A stretch of DNA of 64,000 bases from Mesonia phycicola (GCF_900141885.1 NZ_FQYY01000002.1:124001-188000); one strand, 5' to 3'; positions 26,425 through 35,848 are shown, numbered from the stretch's first letter. Translations and numbers: made by a program. Notes: generated by a model not told the origin, from the letters alone.

Positions 26425-27435
26425 TTACTGTTTTTGTTGCCATTTCCAAGCACTTGCCAAAGCATCTTCCATGGTAAATCTAGCTTTCCAGCCAAGATCT
26501 GAATTTGCTTTGGTAGTATTGGCATAAGCGGCAACTACATCTCCTTCTCTTCTATCTACTATTTTATATGGTAATTTTTTATTAGATACCTTTTCAAATG
26601 CGTGAATAACTTCTAAAACAGAGTTGCCTTGGCCAGTACCTAGATTAAATACCTCATAATTTGTTTTATGTTGGTTATTTATTAATCTTTTTAAAGCCAC
26701 TACGTGTGCTTCGGCTAAATCCATCACGTGTATGTAGTCTCTTATACAAGTACCGTCATTAGTATCATAGTCATCGCCAAAAACAGATAATTCTTTTCTT
26801 ATACCTGCACCAGTTTGTGTAATGTATGGAATTAAGTTTTGAGGTGTTCCTATTGGTAATTCTCCTATCTCTGCTGTTGGGTGCGCACCTATGGGATTAA
26901 AATACCTTAGAGCTATTGCTTTAAAATTAGGTGCTGTTTTAGCAAAATCTTTAATTATTTCTTCTCCTATTTGTTTGGTGTTTCCGTAAGGAGATTCTGC
27001 TAATTTTACGGGAGCAGCTTCTGTTATTGGTAGTTCGTCAGCTTGACCATAAACGGTACAAGAAGAACTAAATATGAAATTAGAAAGTTCTTTTCTTCTC
27101 AACTCTTGCAGCACATTAACTAGCGTATTAATATTATTTTCATAATACAATAATGGTTTTTCTACGCTTTCACCTACTGCTTTAGATGCTGCAAAATGGA
27201 TAATACCTGCTATATCTTGATTTTCTTCAAAAAAATCACTTACTGCAATTTTATCTCTTAAATCTATTTTATAAAACTCTGGAGATTTATTGGTTATTCT
27301 AGTAATTCCTTCTAAAACAGATAAACTTGAGTTAGATAAATTATCTATAATCACTACTTCTAAACCTTCGTTTAACAAAGCAACTACTGTATGAGAACCT
27401 ATAAAACCTAGCCCTCCAGTTACTAATATTTTCAT
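26425..27435 (-). CDS. galE: UDP-glucose 4-epimerase GalE
   Basis: A 336-residue extended SDR. TGGLGFIGSHTV (about 6-17) binds NAD+, and SxxxYxxxK appears as SSSCTVYG and SPYGNTK (Tyr and Lys active-site residues near 150). GTCIRDYIHVMDLA and YNLGTG-like NLGTGQGNS are GalE-specific. It interconverts UDP-Glc and UDP-Gal for surface polysaccharides and galactose use. It is monocistronic and abuts the Pmp3 gene tail-to-tail with no spacer, and no clear shared terminator is seen. Confidence 0.95.
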   Translation of the reverse strand: MKILVTGGLGFIGSHTVVALLNEGLEVVIIDNLSNSSLSVLEGITRITNKSPEFYKIDLRDKIAVSDFFEENQDIAGIIHFAASKAVGESVEKPLLYYENNINTLVNVLQELRRKELSNFIFSSSCTVYGQADELPITEAAPVKLAESPYGNTKQIGEEIIKDFAKTAPNFKAIALRYFNPIGAHPTAEIGELPIGTPQNLIPYITQTGAGIRKELSVFGDDYDTNDGTCIRDYIHVMDLAEAHVVALKRLINNQHKTNYEVFNLGTGQGNSVLEVIHAFEKVSNKKLPYKIVDRREGDVVAAYANTTKANSDLGWKARFTMEDALASAWKWQQKQ

Positions 27436-27658
27436 TTTCAGTATTTTAAAATTATTTAACTTATCTCTATAATTAAGATAAATTTTACACGAATATGTAT
27501 TTACAAAACCGTATAATATAAGCCCCTAATTTAAAAATTAGAAATTAAAACAAGTATATATTTTTTAATTAGATTTTTAAATAAATGTAAATAATTTTAA
27601 AAGCTTAATTAACTATGAATTTTTATGAAAATTTAGAAGTTTTATATTCTTTAAGCCT

Positions 27659-27666
27659 TATTTTTG
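27659..27666 (+). promoter_or_regulatory. -7 promoter box of the DUF3817 gene
   Basis: TATTTTTG is a perfect match and overlaps the TTG that would begin a longer frame, so translation must begin downstream at 27682. Confidence 0.6.
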
Positions 27667-27681
27667 CAAAAAAATAAAAGT

Positions 27682-27969
27682 ATGGACTTTCAAATTAAAG
27701 CATTTAAAATAATAAGCACTCTAGAAGCTATTTCTTTTTTACTGTTACTGTTTATAGCAATGCCACTTAAATATATTTGGGATTTACCACAATTTGTAAG
27801 TGTTTTAGGGATGGCACACGGTATACTATTTGTACTTTACCTAATTGGTGCTTATTTTATGTATGAAAAACTAAACTGGTCTTTAAAAACATTTGCCATT
27901 GTTGCATTTTGCTCTGTTTTACCATTTGGACCATTTTATGCAGATAAAAAATACTTACCTGCTTCTTAG
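27682..27969 (+). CDS. DUF3817 membrane protein (95 residues)
   Basis: From the ATG at 27682: three hydrophobic helices (about 12-32, 38-62, 68-88). The family signature is visible as EAISFLLLLFIAMPLKY, GMAHGILFVLYL and VLPFGPFYADK. DUF3817 proteins are often fused or linked to transporters but have no known activity. The stop codon lies inside a perfect 30-base palindrome shared with the convergent thioesterase gene. Confidence 0.85.
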   Translation: MDFQIKAFKIISTLEAISFLLLLFIAMPLKYIWDLPQFVSVLGMAHGILFVLYLIGAYFMYEKLNWSLKTFAIVAFCSVLPFGPFYADKKYLPAS

Positions 27970-27994
27970 TGAAATGTAATTACATTTCACTAAG
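27965..27994. repeat. Perfect 30-bp palindrome spanning both stop codons of a convergent gene pair
   Basis: CTTAGTGAAATGTAA is followed immediately by its exact reverse complement. It contains the TAG stop of the DUF3817 gene and the TAA stop plus last four codons of the thioesterase gene. It may act as a bidirectional terminator, though no T-run follows on either side. Confidence 0.85.
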
Positions 27995-28372
27995 TCTATC
28001 TTTAACAAACTCTACTTTGGTTTTACCGTGAGGTACAGATTTTCCGTTCTCATCTAAACTTACCATAACAATTCTGTCTACCTTAATAATAGGTTTTCTT
28101 GTCATTTTATTTCTTACTTCACATTTTAAGGTAAGTGAAGCTCTACCAAATTTTAAAACTTCAATACCTATTTCTATTATATCACCTTGTTTGGCAGAAC
28201 TCTGAAAATCTATTTCACTCATATATTTAGTAACCGTTTTAGGGTTCTCTAACTGAATAATTGAGTATAAAGCTGCTTCTTCATCTATCCACTCTAACAA
28301 TCTACCTCCAAATAAAGTTCCGTTTGGGTTTAAATCTTCTGGTTTAATCCATTTTCTTGTATGAAATCTCAT
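27980..28372 (-). CDS. Acyl-CoA thioesterase, hotdog fold (YciA/BACH type)
   Basis: A 130-residue single hotdog domain. The segment NPNGTLFGGRLLEWIDEEAA (about 17-36) is the family's active-site region with the Asn/Asp pair, followed by KYMSEIDFQSSAKQGDIIEI. It hydrolyses acyl-CoA in the cytosol; chain-length preference is unknown. Length is somewhat short but complete. It is convergent with the DUF3817 gene and its 3' codons form half of a palindrome. Confidence 0.9.
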   Translation of the reverse strand: MRFHTRKWIKPEDLNPNGTLFGGRLLEWIDEEAALYSIIQLENPKTVTKYMSEIDFQSSAKQGDIIEIGIEVLKFGRASLTLKCEVRNKMTRKPIIKVDRIVMVSLDENGKSVPHGKTKVEFVKDRLSEM

Positions 28373-28414
28373 AATAATTTTTATTGCAAGTTAAACGTTT
28401 ATTAGCTCTAATAA

Positions 28415-28441
28415 TATAGATTTAAATTAAGAAAATCTATA
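28415..28441. repeat. Inverted repeat in the gap between thioesterase and DUF72 genes
   Basis: TATAGATTT and AAATCTATA form perfect 9-base arms around a 9-base loop, 18 bases beyond the DUF72 stop codon. No T-run follows, so it is a weak terminator candidate for the minus-strand operon. Confidence 0.4.
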
Positions 28442-28459
28442 CAGCTATTGGTTATTTCT

Positions 28460-29329
28460 TTATAATGTCTGCGGAATTTTAATAGATAAGTTAAAACGCT
28501 CGTTTAGTTTATTTATAAAATATGCAGATAATAATGGAGAAGCTTCTTCTAGATTTTGATGAACAAAAAAATACACGTTTTTAAGTCCTAAATTATACCA
28601 CTCTTCTAGCCTATCTACCCAATCATCTAGCCTTGTGTAATCTGAAGGGTGATTTGCGCCGTTATATCTAATAAATGCAGTATCTGACGTTAATCTCATA
28701 TGTAGTAAATCTCTTCTACCTGCACTGTCTGTAATAACGTTAGTGATGTGATGTTCTTTTAAAATAGCATTAAACCGGTCACTTATTTCTGAATCAAGAT
28801 GCCAATCTTGGTGTCTTACTTCAAAAGCTAACGGAATTTCATTAGGCCATTTTTCAAAAAATGGAGGTAATCTATCTATCCATTTAGGATGAAAATTTTC
28901 TGGCATTTGTAAAAAAACCATTCCTAATTTTTCTCCTAAACCTAATAAATTTGCTGTATAATCTGTCACCAAATCATCTGCATCTACCAAACGTTTAATA
29001 TGACTAATAAGTCTAGGTACTTTCGGGAAAAATTTAAAATCTTCAACTGTTTTATCTCTCCACGTTTGGAACTGCTCTATTGTCCACATTCTATAAAAAG
29101 TAGCATTGAGCTCTATGCTATTAAATTGCTGAGAATAATATGTTAATTCTTCTTTTGTACCCCGTGGATAAAAGTTTTTAAGGTCTTTTCTATTCCACTT
29201 AGCACAACCTACACTTACGTTATTAAACGTTTTAGACTCGTAGGTTTGTAGTATTTTTTTAGTTTGAATGTGATCTTTTGGTAATAAAAAATCAATACTA
29301 CCTGGATCTTCCACTTTTCCAAATTTCAT
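28460..29329 (-). CDS. DUF72 family protein (YecE-like)
   Basis: A 289-residue protein with the DUF72 TIM-barrel-like fold. SVGCAKWNRKDLKNFYP, YSQQFNSIELNATFYR and the late RLTSDTAFIRYNG and DWVDRLEEW are family landmarks. The activity is unknown; the fold suggests a hydrolase or nuclease. It is 23 bases downstream of the HD phosphodiesterase gene and probably co-transcribed. Confidence 0.88.
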   Translation of the reverse strand: MKFGKVEDPGSIDFLLPKDHIQTKKILQTYESKTFNNVSVGCAKWNRKDLKNFYPRGTKEELTYYSQQFNSIELNATFYRMWTIEQFQTWRDKTVEDFKFFPKVPRLISHIKRLVDADDLVTDYTANLLGLGEKLGMVFLQMPENFHPKWIDRLPPFFEKWPNEIPLAFEVRHQDWHLDSEISDRFNAILKEHHITNVITDSAGRRDLLHMRLTSDTAFIRYNGANHPSDYTRLDDWVDRLEEWYNLGLKNVYFFVHQNLEEASPLLSAYFINKLNERFNLSIKIPQTL

Positions 29330-29352
29330 CTATCTTGATTTTAATTGAATGA

Positions 29353-31410
29353 TTATTCTGGATATTCAATTCTAAGATGATAAATGTTTTTTAACTTTCG
29401 TTTTAAAACTTTCTTAATTATCTGAATTTCTTTGAAAGTAATATCTGCATTTAAAAATTGCCCCTCATCCATTTGCTTATCTATAATTTTCTCTACAAAA
29501 TTATCTATTAAATTAGCAGTTGGTTCTTTTAAACTTTTACTTGCCGCTTCTACACTATCACTCATCATTAAAATAGCCGTTTCTTTACTAAATGGCTCTG
29601 GCCCAGGGTAAGTAAAGTCTTTTATATTTACATCTTGGTTAGTATCTTTTAAACGGGCTTGTTCTTTTTTATAAAAATAATAAACTACGCTGGTACCGTG
29701 ATGTGTTCTAATAAAATCTATTAATCTATCTGGTAAATTATGTTTTTTTGCTATTTCTATACCGTGGATTACGTGATTTATTATTATTTGTGCACTTTCT
29801 TTAGGCTCTAACTCGTCATGCGGATTTACAGAAGTTGTTTGGTTTTCTGTAAAAAAAGTAGGGTTAGACATTTTACCTACGTCATGATATAAAGCTCCAA
29901 CCCTTACCAGCATAGAGTTTGCTCCAATTTCATTAGCGGCAGCTTCAGCTAGATTAGCTACATTTAAACTATGGTGAAAAGTACCCGGTGCTTTATTAGA
30001 TAATTCTTTTAAAAGCTTAGAATTGGTGTCTGATAATTCTAATAAAGACATATCTGATACTAACCCAAATAACTTCTCGTAAGCATAAATTAAGGGTTGT
30101 ACAAAAAGTGTGGCAAAACCTGCTATTAAAAATATTAATAGAGTTTCATAGTTTATTTCTTGTAAATCACCTTCTTGTATAATAGTAAATGCAAAATAAG
30201 CAAATAAGTAAACTCCCGTAATTTGCCCTACGCTTATAAATAAATTAGCTCTCTTATATAACTCTGATACGGTTAAAATAGTAACAATACCTCCTATTAT
30301 TTGCAAGAACATATACTCATAACTATTAGGTACAATAAAGCCTAATATAAGTACTAAAATTACGTGCGTGAATAAACCAAGCCGAGCATCGAAAAAAGCT
30401 TTTAAAGTTAATGGTAAAATACAAAGTGGTACTACATACACATATTTTACATTAAACTTCATTACCCCCACTGTTAGTAATACACAAAAAAGAATATTGA
30501 AAAATATAAATGTTACTTTGGTATTATTATCAAAAATTTCTGGTCTATATTTTTTTATAAAAAGAGTAAGCATTAATAGAGATAAAGACACTAAAAGAAC
30601 ATAGCCAAATACAACTACATAATAACTAGAGGTACTCCATACTTTAGATTCGTATTCACTTTTTAAAGAATTTAAAATCCCCAATCTATTACCATCTATC
30701 ACCTCTCCTCTAGCAATAATTCTAGAGCCTTGGTTTACTATACCTCGTGTATATGAAATAGCATTAAGTTTAGATTGTAAATCTTGTTGAGTTAACTCTT
30801 CATTTAAACTAACATTAGGTTGTACGATATCAAAAAAAAGTTCTGTTAACTCATTTTCATATTTTTGTAAACCCGCTATGTCTATTTTTTTGTTAATGTA
30901 AGAGCGTAGACCTTCTTGCTTAATAATACTACCATATACAATTTCTTCAGCTTCATTACCTTTCATTAGATAAACAATTCTGCTATCTTCAAAAGGTTCT
31001 ATTTCTTGCAATAAACCATCTGTATATAAATCATCTAAAGTTTTTCTTGTAAATTTTACAAGTCTTACTCCATCTCTATTAATTATGCTATCAGAAAATA
31101 CGGCATCTATTTCGGCATCTAAAGAGTTTACAACTTGTTTAGGTATATTTTCGTTATATTCATAATAAGGGGTGTGTTTGCTTCTTATATCTTCTTTTTC
31201 TGCTTCAATTTCTTGATTAGATTTTAAGATAGCAAAATCAAAAGGAGCGTATAAATTTTCATACTGCCAAGGCTGACCTTTAGAATATTCATACTTAAAT
31301 TTACTTCCTTTAGGAAATAAATAAACAATAATGGCTGTAGTCAATATATAAAGAAAAACCTTATAAATTAAAGCCTGATTCTTATAAACACTATTAACAA
31401 ATTTACTCAT
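29353..31410 (-). CDS. pgpH: PgpH-type 7TM-HD phosphohydrolase (probable cyclic-di-AMP phosphodiesterase)
   Basis: A 685-residue membrane protein: one N-terminal helix (about 14-33), an extracytoplasmic 7TMR-HDED region (about 50-265), seven transmembrane helices (about 270-450) and a cytosolic HD domain (about 470-660). HD landmarks include FHHSLNVANLAEAAA, LYHDVGKM, HVIHGIEIAKKHNLPD, THHGTSVVYYFY and DSVEAASKSL. Listeria PgpH with this architecture degrades c-di-AMP to pApA; the same activity is inferred. It precedes DUF72 on the same transcript. Confidence 0.9.
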   Translation of the reverse strand: MSKFVNSVYKNQALIYKVFLYILTTAIIVYLFPKGSKFKYEYSKGQPWQYENLYAPFDFAILKSNQEIEAEKEDIRSKHTPYYEYNENIPKQVVNSLDAEIDAVFSDSIINRDGVRLVKFTRKTLDDLYTDGLLQEIEPFEDSRIVYLMKGNEAEEIVYGSIIKQEGLRSYINKKIDIAGLQKYENELTELFFDIVQPNVSLNEELTQQDLQSKLNAISYTRGIVNQGSRIIARGEVIDGNRLGILNSLKSEYESKVWSTSSYYVVVFGYVLLVSLSLLMLTLFIKKYRPEIFDNNTKVTFIFFNILFCVLLTVGVMKFNVKYVYVVPLCILPLTLKAFFDARLGLFTHVILVLILGFIVPNSYEYMFLQIIGGIVTILTVSELYKRANLFISVGQITGVYLFAYFAFTIIQEGDLQEINYETLLIFLIAGFATLFVQPLIYAYEKLFGLVSDMSLLELSDTNSKLLKELSNKAPGTFHHSLNVANLAEAAANEIGANSMLVRVGALYHDVGKMSNPTFFTENQTTSVNPHDELEPKESAQIIINHVIHGIEIAKKHNLPDRLIDFIRTHHGTSVVYYFYKKEQARLKDTNQDVNIKDFTYPGPEPFSKETAILMMSDSVEAASKSLKEPTANLIDNFVEKIIDKQMDEGQFLNADITFKEIQIIKKVLKRKLKNIYHLRIEYPE

Positions 31411-31437
31411 ACAATTTTATTCAATATCAAATGTAGT

Positions 31438-31445
31438 GAAAAGTT
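31438..31445 (-). promoter_or_regulatory. -7 promoter box of the pgpH gene
   Basis: Minus-strand TACATTTG, a perfect match, ends 27 bases before the ATG at 31410. Confidence 0.55.
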
Positions 31446-31526
31446 AAAAGGTAACAGGTAAAGCAGTAGTTAGTTCTTTTTAAAATTATTAAATTCGTAA
31501 AAAATAAAACTAAAAATTATTAAATA

Positions 31527-32705
31527 ATGAATAAAAAGGTTGTAATTGTAAGTGCTGCTAGAACTCCTATAGGTAGTTTTTTAGGAAGTTTATCTTCTGT
31601 AACAGCTCCAAAACTAGGTTCTATCGCTATAAAAGGTGCATTAGAGAAAATAAATTTAAAACCAGAGTTAGTACAAGAAGTATTAATGGGTAATGTTGTA
31701 CAAGCTGGTGTTGGGCAAGCTCCGGCTAGACAAGCTGCTCTTGGTGCAGGTATACCTGATAGCGTACCTTGCACTACAGTAAATAAAGTATGTTCTTCTG
31801 GATTAAAAGCTGTTATTCAAGCTGCTCAAGCAATTGCTTTGGGAGATGCAGACATTATTGTTGCTGGCGGTATGGAGAATATGAGTTTAATACCTCATTA
31901 TGTTCACCTAAGAAACGGTCACAAATTTGGACCTAAAGCTATGGAAGATGGCATGCAAAAAGATGGCTTGGTAGATGCTTACGACCATAATGCTATGGGT
32001 GTTTGTGCAGATTTATGTGCTACAGAACACAATTTTTCTAGAGAAGACCAAGATGCATTTGCTATAAAATCTTATGAGCGTTCTAAAAAAGCTTGGGAAG
32101 AAGGTAAATTTAACGATGAAGTTGTACCTGTAGAAGTACCACAAAGACGTGGAGAACCTGTTGTTGTAAGCGAAGATGAAGAGTTTAAAAATGTTAGAAT
32201 GGATAAAATTGCTTCACTTAGACCTGCATTTAGTAAAGAAGGCACCGTAACTGCTGCTAATGCTTCTACCATTAATGATGGTGCTGGTGCTGTAGTATTA
32301 ATGAGCAAAGAAAAAGCAGATGAGTTAGGTTTAACTCCATTAGCTACTATAAAAAGTTATGCTGAAGCTGCGCAAGAACCTAAATGGTTTACCACTGCTC
32401 CTTCTAAAGCTTTACCAAAAGCCATAGATAAAGCAGGAATTAAAATAGAAGATGTAGATTATTTTGAATTTAACGAAGCTTTTTCTGTAGTTGGGCTTGC
32501 AAATATGAAAATTTTAGGACTTTCTGATGAAAATGTAAACGTAAATGGTGGGGCTGTTTCTTTAGGGCATCCGCTTGGTTGCTCGGGAGTTAGAATACTA
32601 ATTACCCTAATAAATGTACTTAAACAAAATGATGGAAAGTTAGGTGCGGCTGCAATTTGTAACGGAGGTGGTGGAGCTTCTGCAATGATAATTGAAAGAA
32701 ATTGA
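31527..32705 (+). CDS. Acetyl-CoA C-acetyltransferase (thiolase)
   Basis: A 392-residue biosynthetic-type thiolase. The nucleophilic Cys is in NKVCSSGLKAV (about residue 89), the active-site His in GHPLGCSGVR (about 350) and the proton-exchanging Cys in AICNGGGGASA (about 380). It condenses two acetyl-CoA to acetoacetyl-CoA or performs the reverse step in beta-oxidation and amino-acid breakdown. Near-standard length. It is followed by an NlpC/P60 gene that has its own promoter box. Confidence 0.95.
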   Translation: MNKKVVIVSAARTPIGSFLGSLSSVTAPKLGSIAIKGALEKINLKPELVQEVLMGNVVQAGVGQAPARQAALGAGIPDSVPCTTVNKVCSSGLKAVIQAAQAIALGDADIIVAGGMENMSLIPHYVHLRNGHKFGPKAMEDGMQKDGLVDAYDHNAMGVCADLCATEHNFSREDQDAFAIKSYERSKKAWEEGKFNDEVVPVEVPQRRGEPVVVSEDEEFKNVRMDKIASLRPAFSKEGTVTAANASTINDGAGAVVLMSKEKADELGLTPLATIKSYAEAAQEPKWFTTAPSKALPKAIDKAGIKIEDVDYFEFNEAFSVVGLANMKILGLSDENVNVNGGAVSLGHPLGCSGVRILITLINVLKQNDGKLGAAAICNGGGGASAMIIERN

Positions 32706-32713
32706 TATTTTTG
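32706..32713 (+). promoter_or_regulatory. -7 promoter box of the NlpC/P60 gene
   Basis: TATTTTTG starts directly after the thiolase stop codon, giving a start site near 32720 and a leader of about 10 bases. Confidence 0.5.
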
Positions 32714-32729
32714 CAGTAAAAAACAATTA

Positions 32730-33482
32730 ATGCAATACGGAATTTGTCATCTAAATATTGTGCCGGTACGTTTAGAACCTACCGATACTAGTGAAATGGT
32801 TTCTCAACTTTTGTTTGGAGAAAATTTCAAAGTCTTAGAAAAAAGAAAAAAATGGAGCAAAATTCGTATTGCATTTGATTCTTATGAAGGGTGGATAGAT
32901 AATAAACAATACTTACATCTAGATGAAGAAGAGTATGCTTTATTACAATCTTCTGCTGAAGAATTATCTATAGATTTGGTAGATTTTGCAGTAACACCAA
33001 ATACCCAAGAGCTTACCCCTTTATCTATTGGAGCTAAATTAAATTTTATTAACAAATTAAATTTAGAGTTTGAAGGTAGAAAAATTGTTGGTGTGCAACC
33101 TAAAGACAATTTATTAAATACAGCCTATTTATATCTTAACACTCCGTATTTATGGGGTGGTAAAACTCCTTTTGGTATAGATTGTAGCGGTTTTACCCAA
33201 ATGGTTTATCGCTTAAATGGCTACCATCTTTATAGAGATGCATCTCAACAAGCTAGACAAGGGGAACCATTAAGCTTTATAGAAGAAAGTGAACCTGGTG
33301 ATTTAGCTTTTTTTGATAATGCTGAAGGTGAAATTATTCATGTAGGGATTATAATGAGAGATAACTACATTATTCACGCACATGGTAAAGTACGTATAGA
33401 TAGAATTGATCATAGTGGTATTTTTAATGTAGATACCAACCAATACTCTCACAACCTTAGAGTTATAAAAAAAATAATTTAG
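32730..33482 (+). CDS. NlpC/P60 family (C40) peptidase with SH3 domain
   Basis: A 250-residue protein. An N-terminal bacterial SH3-like domain (about 5-60: VPVRLEPTDTSEMVSQLLFGE) precedes a C40 papain-like domain (about 125-245). The catalytic Cys is in GIDCSGFTQMVYR (about 152), the His in EIIHVGIIM (about 203) and the third polar residue in IIHAHG. It cleaves peptidoglycan stem peptides, usually gamma-D-Glu-diamino acid bonds. No signal peptide is visible, so a cytosolic recycling role (YkfC-like) is possible. A large hairpin terminator follows. Confidence 0.92.
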   Translation: MQYGICHLNIVPVRLEPTDTSEMVSQLLFGENFKVLEKRKKWSKIRIAFDSYEGWIDNKQYLHLDEEEYALLQSSAEELSIDLVDFAVTPNTQELTPLSIGAKLNFINKLNLEFEGRKIVGVQPKDNLLNTAYLYLNTPYLWGGKTPFGIDCSGFTQMVYRLNGYHLYRDASQQARQGEPLSFIEESEPGDLAFFDNAEGEIIHVGIIMRDNYIIHAHGKVRIDRIDHSGIFNVDTNQYSHNLRVIKKII

Positions 33483-33496
33483 ATAAAATACCATAC

Positions 33497-33579
33497 AAAA
33501 AGCTATCTAAAAACTTAATTTTCTTCTGCTTGAAGTAACTTTCAATCAAAGATTTTATCGTTTTTTAGATAGCTTTTTT
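33497..33579. terminator. Large inverted repeat with two internal hairpins, probable bidirectional terminator
   Basis: AAAAAGCTATCTAAAAAC (33497-33514) pairs with 33560-33579 with a single extra T. The 45-base loop can form two further hairpins (CTTC/GAAG and AATC/GATT). It lies between the convergent NlpC/P60 and kdsB genes and ends in T6. Confidence 0.7.
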
Positions 33580-33589
33580 AATAAACAAT

Positions 33590-34345
33590 CTACTTTTTAA
33601 GATTATCTAGGGTTAATCTTGCTTTTTCTAAATCTTCAGGAGTATCTATCCCAATGGTTTTAAGTTTTGTTTCTACCATTTTTATATTTTTACCATATTC
33701 TAAATAGCGTAGCTGTTCTAACTTTTCTGCATTTTCTAGAGCTAACATTGGCAAACGGTAAAAATCTAACAAAGCATTTTTTCGAAAAGCATAAATACCT
33801 ATATGTTTGTAATAAGTAATTTCTGCTTCTTTATTTCTTACGTAAGGTATTGGAGAGCGTGAAAAATAGAGAGCAAAATCATTTTTATCTGTAATTACTT
33901 TCACATGATTAGGGTTTTCTACCTCTTCTTCTGTCTCTAAAGATGTTTTTAAAGAAGCTAAATCTATTTGATGAGCATCTTCTCCTTCAAAGACAGCCAG
34001 TAAATCTTCTAAGCTCTCTTTTTCTATAAATGGTTCGTCACCTTGCACATTCACTACAATATCTACGTCCATATCTTCTACAGCTTCTGCTATTCTATCA
34101 CTTCCGCATTCGTGTTCTTTTTTACTAATAATTGCCTTGCCACCGTGGTTGGTAATTTCATTAAAAATAATTTCATCATCTGTAACTACATAAACTTCTT
34201 GAAAAAGTTTTGTAGAAACTGCAGCTTGATAAGTACGAGTAATTACTGTGGTACCGTTTAAATCTTTCATTAATTTTCCAGGAAACCTTGTTGCAGCATA
34301 TCGTGCTGGTATCATTGCAATGACTTTCAATTTATTATTATTCAA
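33590..34345 (-). CDS. kdsB: 3-deoxy-manno-octulosonate cytidylyltransferase (CMP-Kdo synthetase)
   Basis: A 251-residue enzyme that activates Kdo with CTP for lipid A core synthesis. [15 protein letters not shown] (about 10-24) is the CTP-binding start, followed by [14 protein letters not shown]-like [18 protein letters not shown] and YFSRSPIPY, all KdsB hallmarks. Cytosolic. It starts 47 bases after the RecD-like helicase gene, on the same strand. It shows the cell makes Kdo-containing lipopolysaccharide, in line with the GT90 gene at the window start. Confidence 0.96.
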   Translation of the reverse strand: MNNNKLKVIAMIPARYAATRFPGKLMKDLNGTTVITRTYQAAVSTKLFQEVYVVTDDEIIFNEITNHGGKAIISKKEHECGSDRIAEAVEDMDVDIVVNVQGDEPFIEKESLEDLLAVFEGEDAHQIDLASLKTSLETEEEVENPNHVKVITDKNDFALYFSRSPIPYVRNKEAEITYYKHIGIYAFRKNALLDFYRLPMLALENAEKLEQLRYLEYGKNIKMVETKLKTIGIDTPEDLEKARLTLDNLKK

Positions 34346-34392
34346 GTAGTTATTTTTTATGTTATTAATCTTCTTCTATTTACTTAAAGTCT

Positions 34393-35823
34393 TTAAAGAT
34401 CTGTTTTAAAAAATTCATCTTTAAATCCTATTAAATATAATTTTTTCTTTGCACGAGTACAAGCGGTATATAACCAACGTAAATAATCTTCTTTGATACC
34501 ATCTTTTAAATAAGGTTGCTCTACAAAAACATTATCCCATTGTCCACCTTGGGATTTATGGCATGTCATAGCATAACTAAACTTCACTTGTAAAGCATTA
34601 AAATATTTATTGCTCTTTACTTTCTGAAACTTTTTATACTTAGATGTCTCATTTGCATAATCTTTTTGCACTTCTTGGTAAAGCTCATTAGATTGCTCAT
34701 AACTTAAAGATGGTGCATTAACGGTTAGGGTATCTAAAATAATAACTGTTTCAAAAGCTTGCATTTTAGGGTAATCTACCATTTGTACTTTTACTTCTGC
34801 AAACCTAAAACCATATAAATCTATAATTTCAAATATTTCTAAAATCTCTATAATATCACCATTCGCTATAAATCCTGCTTCAGAAGTAGGTTTTACCCAG
34901 AAATAGTTATTTTTTACCACCATTAAAAAATCGCCACTAGCAATTTCATTTTCCTGAAAAAGTATTCTATTTCTTATCTGTTCATTATAAATATTTGCTC
35001 TTTTGTTAGATCTTACTACAATAGCAGTCTCTTCATAACCGCCATGATCGTAAGAATCGTTAATGGCATCCATAATTTCATACCCATCTACTAGTCGTAT
35101 AAAATCATCTCCTATTCCTAATTGAAATTTAAAATCGTCGTAAAAATGATTTTTGATAGCTTCTCTTATTAGAGTTGCATTATATAAAATACCGCTTTCT
35201 TGCTCTTGCCTTACTACTTCATTAAGCTCTAAATGGTCTACATCTTTTTGATAACCTAAACTTAACTTATCTTGATCTAGTGCTGGGCTTAGGGTTAATT
35301 TAACTGGTGGTAATTGTGCGGTATCTCCAATAAAAATGAGTTTACAATTTTTTCCAGAGTACACATAATCTATTAAATCTTCTAATAAAGAACCACTATC
35401 AAAAAGAGAACCGTCACCACTATAATCTGATATCATAGAAGCTTCATCTACAATAAATACAGTGTTTTTATGTTTATTTTTTTGTAACACAAATTGCACT
35501 TTACTACCACCTGTTTTTTTAGGATGATAAATTTTTCTATGTATAGTTTGTGCCTGATAACCAGAGTAATTACTCATTACTTTTGCTGCTCTACCTGTTG
35601 GCGCAGCAAGCACAGAAGACATAAGTACCCTCCGTAAATTTTTAACAATAGTACCAATTATAGAAGTTTTACCAGTTCCGGCATAACCTTTGAGGATAAA
35701 TAATTGATCGCTTTTATCAGATAAGATAAAACTTGACAATTTTTGTAATGCTACATCTTGTTGTGTAGTTACCGTGAAAGGAAAATCGTTCTTTAATAAT
35801 TTATAAAATTCTGTGGAGGTCAT
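34393..35823 (-). CDS. RecD-like / ExoV-type SF1 ATP-dependent helicase
   Basis: A 476-residue protein related to RecD2 and Dda helicases. Walker A is LKGYAGTGKTS (about 44-54), Walker B IVDEASMI, motif III GDTAQLPP, and the C-terminal UvrD_C_2 part has YAMTCHKSQGGQWDNVFV and LYTACTRAKKKLYLIG. It probably unwinds DNA 5'-3' in repair or replication. It lacks the N-terminal region of full RecD2. It has its own promoter box (TATCTTTG). Confidence 0.9.
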   Translation of the reverse strand: MTSTEFYKLLKNDFPFTVTTQQDVALQKLSSFILSDKSDQLFILKGYAGTGKTSIIGTIVKNLRRVLMSSVLAAPTGRAAKVMSNYSGYQAQTIHRKIYHPKKTGGSKVQFVLQKNKHKNTVFIVDEASMISDYSGDGSLFDSGSLLEDLIDYVYSGKNCKLIFIGDTAQLPPVKLTLSPALDQDKLSLGYQKDVDHLELNEVVRQEQESGILYNATLIREAIKNHFYDDFKFQLGIGDDFIRLVDGYEIMDAINDSYDHGGYEETAIVVRSNKRANIYNEQIRNRILFQENEIASGDFLMVVKNNYFWVKPTSEAGFIANGDIIEILEIFEIIDLYGFRFAEVKVQMVDYPKMQAFETVIILDTLTVNAPSLSYEQSNELYQEVQKDYANETSKYKKFQKVKSNKYFNALQVKFSYAMTCHKSQGGQWDNVFVEQPYLKDGIKEDYLRWLYTACTRAKKKLYLIGFKDEFFKTDL

Positions 35824-35848
35824 TTAAATGCTTAGGTTACTAAAAAAC

